A stretch of DNA of 39,212 bases from NCBI GenBank assembly GCA_947623995.1, contig CANQIN010000005.1:1-39212 (forward strand), read 5' to 3'. How positions within the stretch are numbered: position 1 is the stretch's first letter; each line of letters opens with the position of its first letter. The translations under genes and the position numbers were made by a program. The notes beneath the pieces were generated by a model. That model saw only the letters and a list, made by a program, of their open reading frames with translations. It was not told the origin of the DNA and made no database searches. Below, in pieces: positions 16,029 through 25,700 of this stretch. This DNA comes from an uncultured Bacilli bacterium. GTDB lineage: Bacteria; Bacillota_I; Bacilli_A; RF39; UBA660.

Positions 16029-16903
16029 TTAATTATCAAAAGATAAGACAAATGGATTGTCTACAGTTCCATATTCTTGTTCTAAGTGAGGATTAGGAGT
16101 TATTTTAACTGATGATTTTAAATATAAAGAATTATCGACAAAGATGCTATAGTAGCTATACCCTGATGACTTTATATTAAACACAATACTTGAATATGAT
16201 GAATTTTTGCGTTAATGTCCAAAAATCATTATTAGAAGTTAACCAATCATTTGTATTACAATTACCATTATTGTAAGAATATAAATTTTTTATCAAACAA
16301 TTATTTCTTACTTCCCCACCAACTGTATATCCATAGTAACTTGGATAAATTAAACCAATTCCATTATATTTTTTTCAACAACAGTTTCACTACTCCACTC
16401 ACTTGGATATGTATTCTTATTTCCTGTACTCGTTCCTCTTTCTTTTTCATAAAATTGTTTTACTGTTATATCTGAAGTACTAAAGCCTCCCATGTAATTT
16501 CTTTATCTATCATATTTCTTGCTATGCCATCTAATCCTTTTGGCAAATCTGTTCCTATATTAAAATTGCATTCACTTGCTTCATTATTCTTATAGCAGTC
16601 TCCTGTTCCGCTTTCATAATAGATTCTTTAATTTACTTGTTGTCCAATTATTTGTATCTATCCCAATAGAATTTTCCAAAATTTTTTTGTTCTTTTATTC
16701 CATCTCTTACTATTTTTACTCTTTGTTCAACGTTATCACTATTTACTATTCCAATAATCCAAATTTCATTTTTAAATGATACGTAATTGTTAACATTAAC
16801 ACCAGCATAACGATATTTTGTTTTATTCCAGTTTTCACTTACATCATGACTTACTGCATATAAACCATCTCCACTTCAACAACTGGTACTTTTAAACCAA
16901 TAT
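16029..16903 (-). pseudogene. Decayed 3' part of a surface-protein gene (paralogue of 30773-32455)
   Basis: No long frame is open, but frames can be chained. From the comEC side: GDGLYAVSHDVSENWNKTKY, then YVSFKNEIWIIGIVN and QRVKIVRDGIKEQ; after shifts, YYESGTGDCYKNNEASECNF; then GIGLIYPSYYGYTVGGEV and NDFWTLTQ; after another shift near 16205, SSIVFNIKSSGY, LYLKSSVKITPNP and GTVDNPFVLSFDN-stop. These match the C-terminal domain of the intact protein at 30773-32455 (DGYIGLMYPSDYGYAVGEKN, LWTITP, YLKSTVKITSGNGTIDNPF). The signal-peptide part is missing and the remnant begins at the comEC stop codon. Open frames on the opposite strand here are only shadows. Confidence 0.85.
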
Positions 16904-18955
16904 TTATTTGACAGTTGCTATGTGATAACTATTTTTATTAAATTTAACAATGATACTTCCATTATTATCAGTTCGATATATTTTAGAATTTTCTAAGTTT
17001 TTTAATACACTATCTTTAGGATGACCATAACGATTATTTTTTCCAACACTTATAATACTATATTTAGGTTTTATTTTATCTATAAAATATTTACTACTAC
17101 TTGTATCAGAACCATGATGTCCAACTTTTAAAAAAGTAATATTTTTTAAATTATATTTTTTTAATAAATCATTTTCTTTTTCAATTCCAGCATCACCCAT
17201 AAAAAGAAATTGATAATTTAAATAATTTAAATAAATAACATTAGAATTATCATTTTCATTATTATACCTTTTAGTGTTTAAAAATTGTAATTGTTCTTTA
17301 TCAAATTTTAAAATATCTATTCCTTTTTCATATTTAATTTTTCTTTTATTTAATTCATTAATTATATTAGATTCTAAATCATTAAAATCATCATTATTAA
17401 AAATAACTTTTTTAATTTTAATTTTATTTATTAAATCAATAGTATTTCCAGCATGATCATAATCTCCATGAGTTAAAATTAAATTATCTATTTTATTAAT
17501 ACCTAAACTATTTAAATAAGTAACAATATTATTAACGGTATAATTAATATTTTTCTTCATAGACCACTCTTTACTATTATAATTATAAGTTCCACCTGTA
17601 TCAATTAAAGTAACATTATTTAAATTATTACTAACGAGTAAACTGCTATCTCCTTGTCCTACACTTAAATAAGTTATATTTAATTTTGTAGTTATAAATG
17701 GCAAAAAATGGATTATTAAAATAAAGCATATTAAAATTTTAAAATAATTTTTATTATGATAATAAAAAACTTTATAAAATAGATAAAAATAAATAAGCCA
17801 AAAAATTATATTTACTTTAGGTAATATTAAAATTCCTAATTTAATATTTTCACCTATTTTATTTAAGAAAATAAATAAGGATGTAAAACTATCAAATATT
17901 ATATTAAAGAATGGCAAGATAAAAGTTAATAACGCTAAAGGATATAATATTGTAGATACTAAAGGTATTGCTATTAAATTAAATAATATTGTTAAAAAAT
18001 TTACTTTATAAAAATTAATAGCCGTTATTGGCAAAGTAATAAAGAAAATAAACGTACTAGTTTTTAACAAATCTTTAATTTTATTTTCATTATCAAAATG
18101 ATAAGTTAAAAGTCCAAATGATATTAAAAATGAATAAATAAAACCAATATCATATAAATAAAAAGGATTAATAAATAGCATTAAACATATAACTAATATT
18201 AAAATTTGAATATTAGTTATTTCTAATTTATTAGTAATTATTTTTATTGTATAAAATAAAACACTTCTTAATATAGAAGGTGTAAAGCCTACTAAAAAAG
18301 TATAAAACCATAAAAATATTAAAATAATTTTAGGTTTTTTTAAATACTTACTTTTACTTAAAATTAAAATAAATAATGATATATGCATACCTGATATAGC
18401 AAATAAATGACTAAGACCATTTTCTCTAAATAATTCATTATCTATATCATCTTTAACTCCTAGTAATAAAGCTTTTAAATATTCATTATTATTAATATTA
18501 TTTATTCTTTTATAACACCAATTTTTTAATTTAAAGAAAATATTTTGGGTAGAATATCTTTTTAAATTATTAGCATTAAATAAATAATAAATGTAATGAT
18601 GTTCTAAATATTTTTGATAGGAAAAAACATTAGGTATGTCATTTTCCAAAGGAACTTCTAGTTTTCCTTTAAGAATAAGATAATCATTAAACCCTAATGT
18701 TTTTTCTAATTCTTTTTTTTCTTCTTCAGTTTTTAAATAATAATTTACAATAACCTTTTCTTTAGCTTTAATAGTTAATTTTAATAAATCACCATTAAAT
18801 TCATAATCTAAAACATGACCTTCTAAAAACGTTTCACCTCCATTTAAAATACTTTCATGTTTAACTAAGAAAAGATTAAATACACACCAAATAATTACTA
18901 GACTAATTAAAACTTTAAACAGTAATGTAGTCTTTAATTTTGGCATATACAGCAT
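16904..18955 (-). CDS. comEC: Competence protein ComEC/Rec2, DNA uptake channel
   Basis: Inner-membrane channel through which single-stranded DNA enters the cell during natural transformation. 683 aa: N-terminal hydrophobic segment and OB-like part, a Competence domain (about 190-420) with many membrane helices and the EYLKALLLGVKDDID / LFAISGMHISLFIL stretch, and a C-terminal metallo-beta-lactamase-like domain with LSVGQGDSSLLV, LTHGDYDHAGN (HxDxDH metal motif), MGDAG and KVGHHGSDTSSS. The 5' end overlaps comEA by 41 bp; a second in-frame ATG three codons in is possible. Together with comEA this suggests at least the core of DNA uptake; comEB is not present in between. Confidence 0.94.
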   Translation of the reverse strand: MLYMPKLKTTLLFKVLISLVIIWCVFNLFLVKHESILNGGETFLEGHVLDYEFNGDLLKLTIKAKEKVIVNYYLKTEEEKKELEKTLGFNDYLILKGKLEVPLENDIPNVFSYQKYLEHHYIYYLFNANNLKRYSTQNIFFKLKNWCYKRINNINNNEYLKALLLGVKDDIDNELFRENGLSHLFAISGMHISLFILILSKSKYLKKPKIILIFLWFYTFLVGFTPSILRSVLFYTIKIITNKLEITNIQILILVICLMLFINPFYLYDIGFIYSFLISFGLLTYHFDNENKIKDLLKTSTFIFFITLPITAINFYKVNFLTILFNLIAIPLVSTILYPLALLTFILPFFNIIFDSFTSLFIFLNKIGENIKLGILILPKVNIIFWLIYFYLFYKVFYYHNKNYFKILICFILIIHFLPFITTKLNITYLSVGQGDSSLLVSNNLNNVTLIDTGGTYNYNSKEWSMKKNINYTVNNIVTYLNSLGINKIDNLILTHGDYDHAGNTIDLINKIKIKKVIFNNDDFNDLESNIINELNKRKIKYEKGIDILKFDKEQLQFLNTKRYNNENDNSNVIYLNYLNYQFLFMGDAGIEKENDLLKKYNLKNITFLKVGHHGSDTSSSKYFIDKIKPKYSIISVGKNNRYGHPKDSVLKNLENSKIYRTDNNGSIIVKFNKNSYHIATVK

Positions 18956-19607
18956 CGCCTATTCCAGAGATATTTTTAATATCTTCAATTGTTCTAAAGG
19001 CTCCGCAAGTACTACGATACTGAATGATACTTTCAGCTTTAGATGATCCAATACCATTTAATGTTTCAAGTTCTTCTTTACTAGCGGTATTTAAGTTTAC
19101 TTTACCACTAGTTTTACTAGTCGTATTTTTTTTACTTGACTCACTACTACCACCAATAATAGAAGAATTTTCATTTAAATCATCAATAATATTTGCATCA
19201 CCTAACTTATCGCTTTGCTTCATTTCTTTTACTTCATCTTTTGTATAAACAATAATAACCATTTCATTGGCCAATTTTTTGCTTAAATTAAGATTAGAAG
19301 TATCAGCATTACTCATAAGTCCCCCAGAAGCTTTAATCAAGTCATTAACAACTGAACCAGTCTCTAATTCATAAACACCAGGATTTCTAACAGCACCTTT
19401 AATATCAACCCTTAGTTTATTAGAATCATTTTGCTCTTCTTCATCTTCGTATTCACTCATATCTAAAGTTTCAACAGGACAATGAAAGGCTTCTTCAGCA
19501 CTAGCATCTTTTAAATAAAGTATACCCATCAATATACAAGCAAATGCTAGAAAGCCCGTAATGAAAAGAAATTTCTTTTCAACAATAAAGTCTTTAAAAT
19601 TTTCCAT
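18915..19607 (-). CDS. comEA: Competence protein ComEA, DNA receptor
   Basis: Membrane-anchored receptor that binds double-stranded DNA outside the cell and passes it to the ComEC channel. 230 aa: one N-terminal membrane segment (about 12-32), an acidic linker, an SLBB domain (LRVDIKGAVRNPGVYELETG, about 64-125), a Ser/Lys-rich linker, and two C-terminal helix-hairpin-helix motifs (VNLNTASKEELETLNGIG and IEDIKNISGIGDAVYAKI) that bind DNA. GGAGG precedes the ATG. First gene of comEA-comEC-(remnant)-holA. An 8-bp perfect inverted repeat and the unknown RNA lie directly upstream. Confidence 0.95.
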   Translation of the reverse strand: MENFKDFIVEKKFLFITGFLAFACILMGILYLKDASAEEAFHCPVETLDMSEYEDEEEQNDSNKLRVDIKGAVRNPGVYELETGSVVNDLIKASGGLMSNADTSNLNLSKKLANEMVIIVYTKDEVKEMKQSDKLGDANIIDDLNENSSIIGGSSESSKKNTTSKTSGKVNLNTASKEELETLNGIGSSKAESIIQYRSTCGAFRTIEDIKNISGIGDAVYAKIKDYITV

Positions 19608-19622
19608 AGGTCCTCCTTTCTA

Positions 19623-19644
19623 AGAAGATATATTACTATCTTCT
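19623..19644. repeat. Inverted repeat in the comEA 5' region
   Basis: AGAAGATA (19623-19630) and TATCTTCT (19637-19644) are perfect 8-bp arms with a 6-bp spacer, just upstream of the comEA ribosome site. It may be an operator or a hairpin in the leader. TTGACA occurs upstream of it on the minus strand, but without a clear -10 box. Confidence 0.4.
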
Positions 19645-19687
19645 ACTAATATATTACCTAAAAAATGTCAATTTCCTTTTTTTTGGC

Positions 19688-19721
19688 AAAAAAAAATACA
19701 TTGGTCTGTCAACCAACATAT
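19688..19721 (-). terminator. Strong terminator at the end of the RNA upstream of comEA
   Basis: ATATGTTGGT and ACCAATGTAT pair over 10 bp (two wobble pairs) with loop TGACAG, followed by nine T. The segment TTGACAGA (19712-19705), spanning the loop and its edges, is exactly complementary to TCTGTCAA at 19761-19754 upstream. Confidence 0.85.
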
Positions 19722-19975
19722 CTTTCTGTGGACGAATAAAGTAAATACATATATTGACAGATATAAATACTACTCTCCTATCGAATCCCACATGCACGTA
19801 CAACTTAACAGCCGATAAGACACCCTATTCAACGGTGAAATAGATGACTCAAAAATCACAATAGAAACATCCGATCGGACGATAAAAATCATCAACAATC
19901 TTAAGAAATAAATATACTCCAAAGAAATATAAATATCTCAAAGGTGTTTCAAATCATTTCACCTACCATTAAGCA
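19690..19975 (-). ncRNA. Structured RNA of unknown class, about 285 nt, upstream of comEA
   Basis: This gene-free stretch has its own consensus promoter and a strong terminator and is less AT-rich than its flanks. No coding frame of any length is open in it. Predicted helices seen by eye: AGGTG/CACCT near the 5' end; CGTCC-GATC-GGATG (19881-19868); CTATTtCA-CCGT-TGAATAG (19843-19825, one bulged T); TCTTATCG (19820-19813) with CGATAGGA (19783-19776); and the terminator. An 8-nt match links an upstream single-stranded segment with the terminator loop. I looked for SRP, RNase P, tmRNA, 6S, T-box and common riboswitch signatures and found none that fits. It is either a free-standing small RNA or a leader/attenuator for comEA, whose start is about 80 bp beyond the terminator. 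Confidence 0.6.
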
Positions 19976-19980
19976 TCTTA

Positions 19981-20009
19981 AATATACCATACTCATCTAT
20001 AGCTGTCAA
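19981..20009 (-). promoter_or_regulatory. Consensus promoter of the RNA upstream of comEA
   Basis: TTGACA (20009-20004), a 17-bp spacer and TATATT (19986-19981) on the minus strand. Nearly ideal sigma-A spacing, with AT-rich sequence upstream. Confidence 0.8.
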
Positions 20010-20045
20010 TCACTTTTCTAAAATTTTTCAAAAAAAATTTTCAGT

Positions 20046-20912
20046 TTACATTTTTCGTGTCAAATTTATGTAATGTAAACTTTCAATAATTTTATCTTGT
20101 TCTACTTCACTAGTAGTTTGCAAATTTTTAATTAAATTTTTTTTAGTTTTTAAAAGTGTTTTTTTGTCATATGTTTTAGTAATTTCAGGATTTACTATTG
20201 CTAAATAAACTGGTAATTCTTCTAAATCTTTATTTTCTTTAGCTATCATATTTTGACATTTTTGATATTCTTCCCATTTTATTTTAGCAAATAATTTAAA
20301 AGCATTTGATATATGATAAAATTTATCATATGACCATGATTCATTTAAAGCTTCATTATAAATTTCTATAATACTTTTATAATTTTTAATAACATCATAC
20401 CAATCACTATTATAATAGCAATCATAATTTTTATCTTCTAATGTATTAAATAATACATTGTATCTTAATTTATAAAGTAATTTATAAGTTTTACTTTTAA
20501 TAAAATTAGATTCCATAATCATTTTTTCTTTAGGCATATTTGTTAAATAATTTTTAATAATAATAAAATATTCATATAAATCGCTATAATTTTCTTCAGT
20601 TAAAACTTTATTATAATTATCCTTATCACTTAAATTATTATAATTAAAATCTATATCTTTAAAATTACTAATTATAAATTTAATATTATCACTATATAAA
20701 TTTGTATTACTATTTATTTTTTCTAAATTACGAATTTTAGTTTTATCTTGCCAATATTTTTTTTGAAAATATTTAAAATATTTACTGTAATTAGCATCAA
20801 TTTTTTTCTGATAATTTTTAATCTTACCAATATTTTCTTTTTTTAATTCTTTTAATTGTTTTAATATTTCTTCTAATTTTTGTAATTCTTCTTCAGTATA
20901 CCATATATTCAT
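20046..20912 (-). CDS. Unknown helical cytoplasmic protein
   Basis: 288 residues, rich in Lys, Asn, Tyr and Glu, with no signal peptide or membrane segment. Residues about 5-40 (EEELQKLEEILKQLKELKKE) form a strongly predicted coiled coil; the rest reads as further amphipathic helices, with a Tyr/Trp-rich middle (YDCYYNSDWYDVIKNYK). I recognise no catalytic motif or named family. It has a strong ribosome site (GGAGGGG) and its own promoter, so it is a real, separately expressed gene. The neighbours (unknown RNA downstream, surface-protein gene upstream) do not reveal a job. Confidence 0.8.
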   Translation of the reverse strand: MNIWYTEEELQKLEEILKQLKELKKENIGKIKNYQKKIDANYSKYFKYFQKKYWQDKTKIRNLEKINSNTNLYSDNIKFIISNFKDIDFNYNNLSDKDNYNKVLTEENYSDLYEYFIIIKNYLTNMPKEKMIMESNFIKSKTYKLLYKLRYNVLFNTLEDKNYDCYYNSDWYDVIKNYKSIIEIYNEALNESWSYDKFYHISNAFKLFAKIKWEEYQKCQNMIAKENKDLEELPVYLAIVNPEITKTYDKKTLLKTKKNLIKNLQTTSEVEQDKIIESLHYINLTRKM

Positions 20913-20934
20913 AATTCCCCTCCAAGCATTAAAT

Positions 20935-20963
20935 ATTTTAAGATATTACTACTTATGAGTCAA
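20935..20963 (-). promoter_or_regulatory. Promoter of the unknown gene at 20046-20912
   Basis: TTGACT (20963-20958), 17-bp spacer, TAAAAT (20940-20935): the same hexamers and spacing as the asnS promoter. Confidence 0.7.
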
Positions 20964-21011
20964 GAAGAAATTTTGTCGAATTAAGTAATACTTTTAAGAA
21001 GTTTAACATTT

Positions 21012-21034
21012 AAAAAGCTAGAATATTTTCTAGC
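21012..21034 (-). terminator. Terminator of the BspA-like surface gene
   Basis: Minus strand: GCTAGAA, loop AATA, TTCTAGC (7-bp perfect stem) followed by TTTTT, about a dozen bases after the stop codon. Confidence 0.8.
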
Positions 21035-21046
21035 CTACATCAAATT

Positions 21047-22674
21047 TTAATCAAAACTTACATCTTGCCAAGATTGGTCAGTTGGACGTTCTGGGGCAGG
21101 ACAGCCACCAAACATACCACTGGTTATTGCATTTACATTATGAATAAATTTTGGGCCAAATGTTATTGTTTGTAAATTAATTGTTCCACCAAACATACCG
21201 TGCATGTCTGTTGCATTTGTTGTATCAAAACTACTTAAATCTAAAGATTCTAATTGAGTACATCCAGCAAACATTGTACTCATGTTTTCAACTTGATTAG
21301 TTTTAAATTTTTCTAAATTTACAGATTTTAATTGTGTGCATCCAGCAAACATCTGAGACATATCAGTTACATTAATCGTATCAAAACTACTTAAATCCAA
21401 TGTTTGAACATTTGCGACTCCAGTAAACATCGAACTCATATTTGTAACATGACTAGTATCAACATTTGTAAATATTATATTTTTTCCATTAAAACTAGGA
21501 CTCTGTGAAAATAAATTACTACAATCTTGTGGAAGTATACTATCTTTTATTACTAATGTTTCTAAATTCATCGATATTAGCCACGAATTTTTATTAGTAA
21601 CATGGCTTAAATCAAAATTTACTAAAGTTAAGTTTACTAAAGTCCCTATATTAAACATTTGAGATATATTAGTCACATGGCTTGTATCCCAACCATTTAT
21701 AGTTAATTCTTGTAATTTTAATGCACTAAACATTTGAGACATATTTATAACATTACTTGTATCAATATTAGCTAATCCATCTATTTGAATCACTTTTGTA
21801 AAGCCGCCAAATAACCACCTACTATCTTCATTTCCTTTTATTCCATTTGTTCCTTGTAAATATCCTGTACAATTTTCTTCACTTTCATCACATACTACAT
21901 AACTTTGTACTCCTCCATATCCATCTGCACTTTCATCATATGGGCCATATACTTTTCCACCATCTTCTGCTGTTTTTACACTCTTTTTATTTTCTATTAC
22001 TATCTTCGTTAATTTATCTTTATATCCCCACATTCCATTTGTATCACTTGAAGAAATTTGCCTTATTGTTGTATTTTCTTCTTGATATTCGGTACTTAAT
22101 GTTATCTTTCCTTTCCAACTTGCATTCATATTTGCATCTACCATTTGTGTATCTGGGTCCATATATAGTAATAAATTAAAATCTCTTTCTTCATTTGCTT
22201 TTAATGTGAAATTATATAAACTATAAGCATGTTTTGCATCACTAATAACTTTGTTTGCATCATTTGGTGTTGCTAATTTTTTATTTGTATTTAAGTTTGT
22301 ATTATAATCATCTTCATATAGGATTGCATATATATATATTCATCTTCTAAGACTTTGCCACTTACTGTTAATGATTCTAAATTAATACTTGCACTTGCTA
22401 AATCATTACATTCATTATGGATTGTAAAATGATATGGTTTTGCACTTGCTAAAAACTTTTCTAGTTGTTCTTCATTCATTGGATAAGCTTTATCTAAGCT
22501 TATATCATTTTCTCCAGTAAATGTAATATTTAAACATGCTGTATTAACTACATTCTCACCAGTTTGCTGTCTTGTAAGTATCCAATATGCATAAGTAATA
22601 GTTAATGTTACAATTAATACTGTTATTATTCCTAATATTGAATAAATTAATATTTTCTTTTTATTAGTTTTCAT
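21047..22674 (-). CDS. BspA-like (DUF285) surface protein, out of frame at an AT repeat
   Basis: The first frame (22674-22291, 127 codons) has a hydrophobic signal segment (ILIYSILGIITVLIVTLTI) followed by TYAYWILTRQQTGENVVNTA and a TasA/camelysin-like domain start. It breaks after the (AT)6 tract at 22328-22339. The other frame reads on from the same point (YAILYEDDYNTNLNTN...) through an ATG at 22162 to the stop at 21047, with at least six DUF285-type repeats of about 24 residues (DTSHVTNMSSMFTG, LDLSSFDT..., MFAGCTQL). Removing one AT unit gives one 541-residue protein. Such proteins are secreted and implicated in adhesion in other gut bacteria. Here it is OFF, a phase variant or an assembly slip. 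Confidence 0.8.
22328..22339. repeat. (AT)6 dinucleotide tract inside the surface-protein gene
   Basis: Six AT units in the coding region. Loss of one unit (2 bp) restores a continuous frame across the whole gene, as expected of a slippage-prone switch. Confidence 0.75.
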
Positions 22675-22728
22675 ATTTATCCTACTTTCTATTACTATCT
22701 TAACATATTCTTTAAAAATAATGTAAAT

Positions 22729-22761
22729 AAAAAAAAGAATTTACATTTTTATTGTAAACTC
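22729..22761 (-). terminator. Terminator of rpoB-rpoC
   Basis: Minus strand: GAGTTTACA, a 7-nt loop, TGTAAATTC (9-bp stem with one G-T pair) followed by eight T, seven bases after the rpoC stop. Confidence 0.85.
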
Positions 22762-22768
22762 TTAATTA

Positions 22769-25700
22769 TTATTCTAATGGTGAAGATACACTGTCTAAAC
22801 CATCACCTATTAAGTTTTCTTCTAACATTTCAGCAGCTTCATCATCCATAAATTGTTTTTGTAAAGTAAGTTCAATATCACTGTATTGTCTTGCTCCAGT
22901 ACCAGCTGGAATTAACTTACCTATAATAACATTTTCTTTTAAGCCACGTAAATAGTCAACACTGCCTTTAATAGCCGCATCTGTTAAGACTTTAGTAGTT
23001 TCTTGGAATGATGCAGCAGATAAGAATGAATCAGTTTGAAGACTACTCTTAGTTATACCAAGCATTATTGGACGTCCTTTAGCAGGAATGCCACCATTTA
23101 ATAAGACTGGTTTATTAGCTTCGGTAAATTCATGTAAGGAAATACTTAAGCCTTCAACTAAGTTTGTATCTCCAGGATCAACAATTCTTATTTTATTAAT
23201 CATTCTCTTAACAATGATTTCAATATGTTTATCAGAAATATCAACACCTTGTAATTTATAAACCATTTGAATTTCTTTTAAGATATATTCTTGAGCTGTA
23301 AGTGGATCAGTAACGGCAAGTAATTCTTTTGGTGAAATAACACCTTCAGTTAATTTATCACCGGCTTGAACTGTATCACCAACACTTACTCTTACTTTCA
23401 TGTTGTAGTTTGTAACATGTTCTCTTGCTTCAACATCATTTTCGACAACAATACGGTGTTTACCATTATCTTCTTTAATACTTGCAACTTTACCAGCAAT
23501 TTCGGAAATAGTTGCTTTACCTTTTGGATTACGAGCTTCAAATAATTCTTCAACTCTTGGTAAACCTTGAGTAATATCTTCGCCTGATGCAACACCACCT
23601 GAGTGGAAGGTACGCATGGTAAGTTGGGTACCAGGTTCACCAATTGATTGGGCAGCCATAATACCAACAGCTTCACCAGTTTCAACAATATTACCTGTTG
23701 CAAGGTTACGACCGTAACATTTTTGGCATACACCATTAGGTGTTTTACAAGTTAAGGCACTTCTTATTTCAACTTGAGTTATACCAGCATCAGTAATTTT
23801 CTTAACAATATTTTCGGTAATCATTTCATTTTTATCAATAATTACTTCTTTAGTTTCAGGATTAACTACCTTTTTAGCAGTATATCTACCTAAAATACGT
23901 TCAGCAAGTGGTTCAATTACACTACCATCTTTATCATTAATTAAATCTTTAACAATAACGCCTTGGATACTTCCACAATCGCTTTCTTTAACAATAATGT
24001 CTTGAACAACTTCAACTAAACGACGAGTTAAATATCCAGAGTCAGCCGTACGTAAAGCGGTATCGGCAGAACCTTTTCTTGAACCATGACTTGATAAGAA
24101 GAATTCAGATACACTTAAACCTTCAGAGAAGTTTGATAATACTGGAATTTCAATTGTAGAACCATCTGGCTTAGCCATTAAACCACGCATACCAGCAAGT
24201 TGAGTAAAGTTAGAAATTGAACCACGAGCTCCAGAATTCATCATCATAAATAATGGATTATCAAAGTCACCATCAGCAACTTGTTGTAATTCTTCTTTAA
24301 TAGCATCATTAGCTTTATTCCAAATTTCAATAACTTTGTTATAACGTTCTTCTTCGGTAATTAAACCTCTTGAAAATTGTTTATTAACTTTATCTACTAA
24401 AGCTTTAGAATCAGCAACAACTTGAGCTTTTGTTTTAGAAGGTACAATATCGGCAGCAGAAACCGTAATACCAGCAATAGTTGAATACTTAAATCCTAAA
24501 TCCTTTAATTTATCAAGGAAAATAGAAGTTTCAGTCGTTTTATATCTTTTAAATACTTGAGCAATTATCTTACTTAAAGTACCTTTAACAAATGGTTTAC
24601 TTAAAGGTAAAGCCTTAATTGCTTCAAGGATATTAGAACCTCTTTCAATAAAGTATTTACTTGGTGTAATACCTTCAATATTTTCTTTAGTAGGTTCATT
24701 AATATATGGATAACTATCTGGTAAAATTTCATTAAAGATAATCTTACCACAAGTTGTAATTAAATATTTATCCATTTGTTCTTCGGTAAAGATTTTATGT
24801 TTAAATGAAGATACTGGTAAAACAATTCTCGTATGTAAAGTTATTTCTTTACGATTGTATGCCATTAAAACTTCATTAGAATCTTTATATACTTTACCTT
24901 CGTGTTCTTCGCCTTCTTTTTCTTGAGTTAAATAACAGTTACCTAACACCATATCTTGACTTGGCGTAACAATTGGTTTTCCATCTTTTGGATTTAAAAT
25001 ATTTTGAGCACCAAGCATTAAGATTCTAGCTTCAGCTTTTGCTTCTTCAGATAAAGGAACATGTACAGCCATTTGGTCTCCATCGAAGTCTGCATTAAAT
25101 CCGGTACAAACAAGTGGGTGTAAACGAATAGCTTTTCCCCCAACTAATTTAGGTTCAAATGCTTGAATTCCTAGACGGTGTAGAGTTGGAGCACGGTTTA
25201 ACATTACTGGATGTTCAGTAATAACGTCTTCAACAACATCCCATACACAATCATCTTTAGCATCAATTAACTTTTTAGCACCCTTAATGTTATGAGCTAG
25301 ACCTCTTTCTACTAAACCATGAATAACATGTGGTTTAAATAACTCTAAAGCCATATCTTTTGGAATACCACATTGATACATCTTTAAGTTAGGTCCAACG
25401 ACAATAACACTACGACCAGAATAGTCAACACGTTTACCAAGTAAGTTTTGTCTAAAACGTCCTTGTTTACCTTTTAACATACTAGATAAACTCTTTAATG
25501 GACGATTTCCAGCACCACTTACACTACGACCACGACGACCATTATCAAGTAGGCTATCAACTGCTTCTTGAAGCATTCTCTTTTCATTTTGAACAATGAT
25601 TGTTGGAGCCCCAAGTTCAAGTAATTTTTTTAAACGATTATTACGATTAATAATTCTTCGATATAAATCATTTAAATCACTAGTTGCAAAACGTCCACCA

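Noticed and set aside
16251-16779. Plus-strand open frames in the comEC-holA gap
   Set aside because: They are opposite to the decayed surface-protein gene, whose chained minus-strand frames match an intact paralogue.
19776-19790. GGGATTCGATAGG, similar to the tmRNA 5' consensus GGATTCGACAGG
   Set aside because: No tRNA-like 3' end, T-arm or CCA, no tag-encoding frame, and only about 90 nt remain before the terminator.
20018-20045. A/T-only hairpin after the unknown gene at 20046 as a terminator
   Set aside because: The stem is made only of A-T pairs and is not followed by a T-run, so stability is too low to call.
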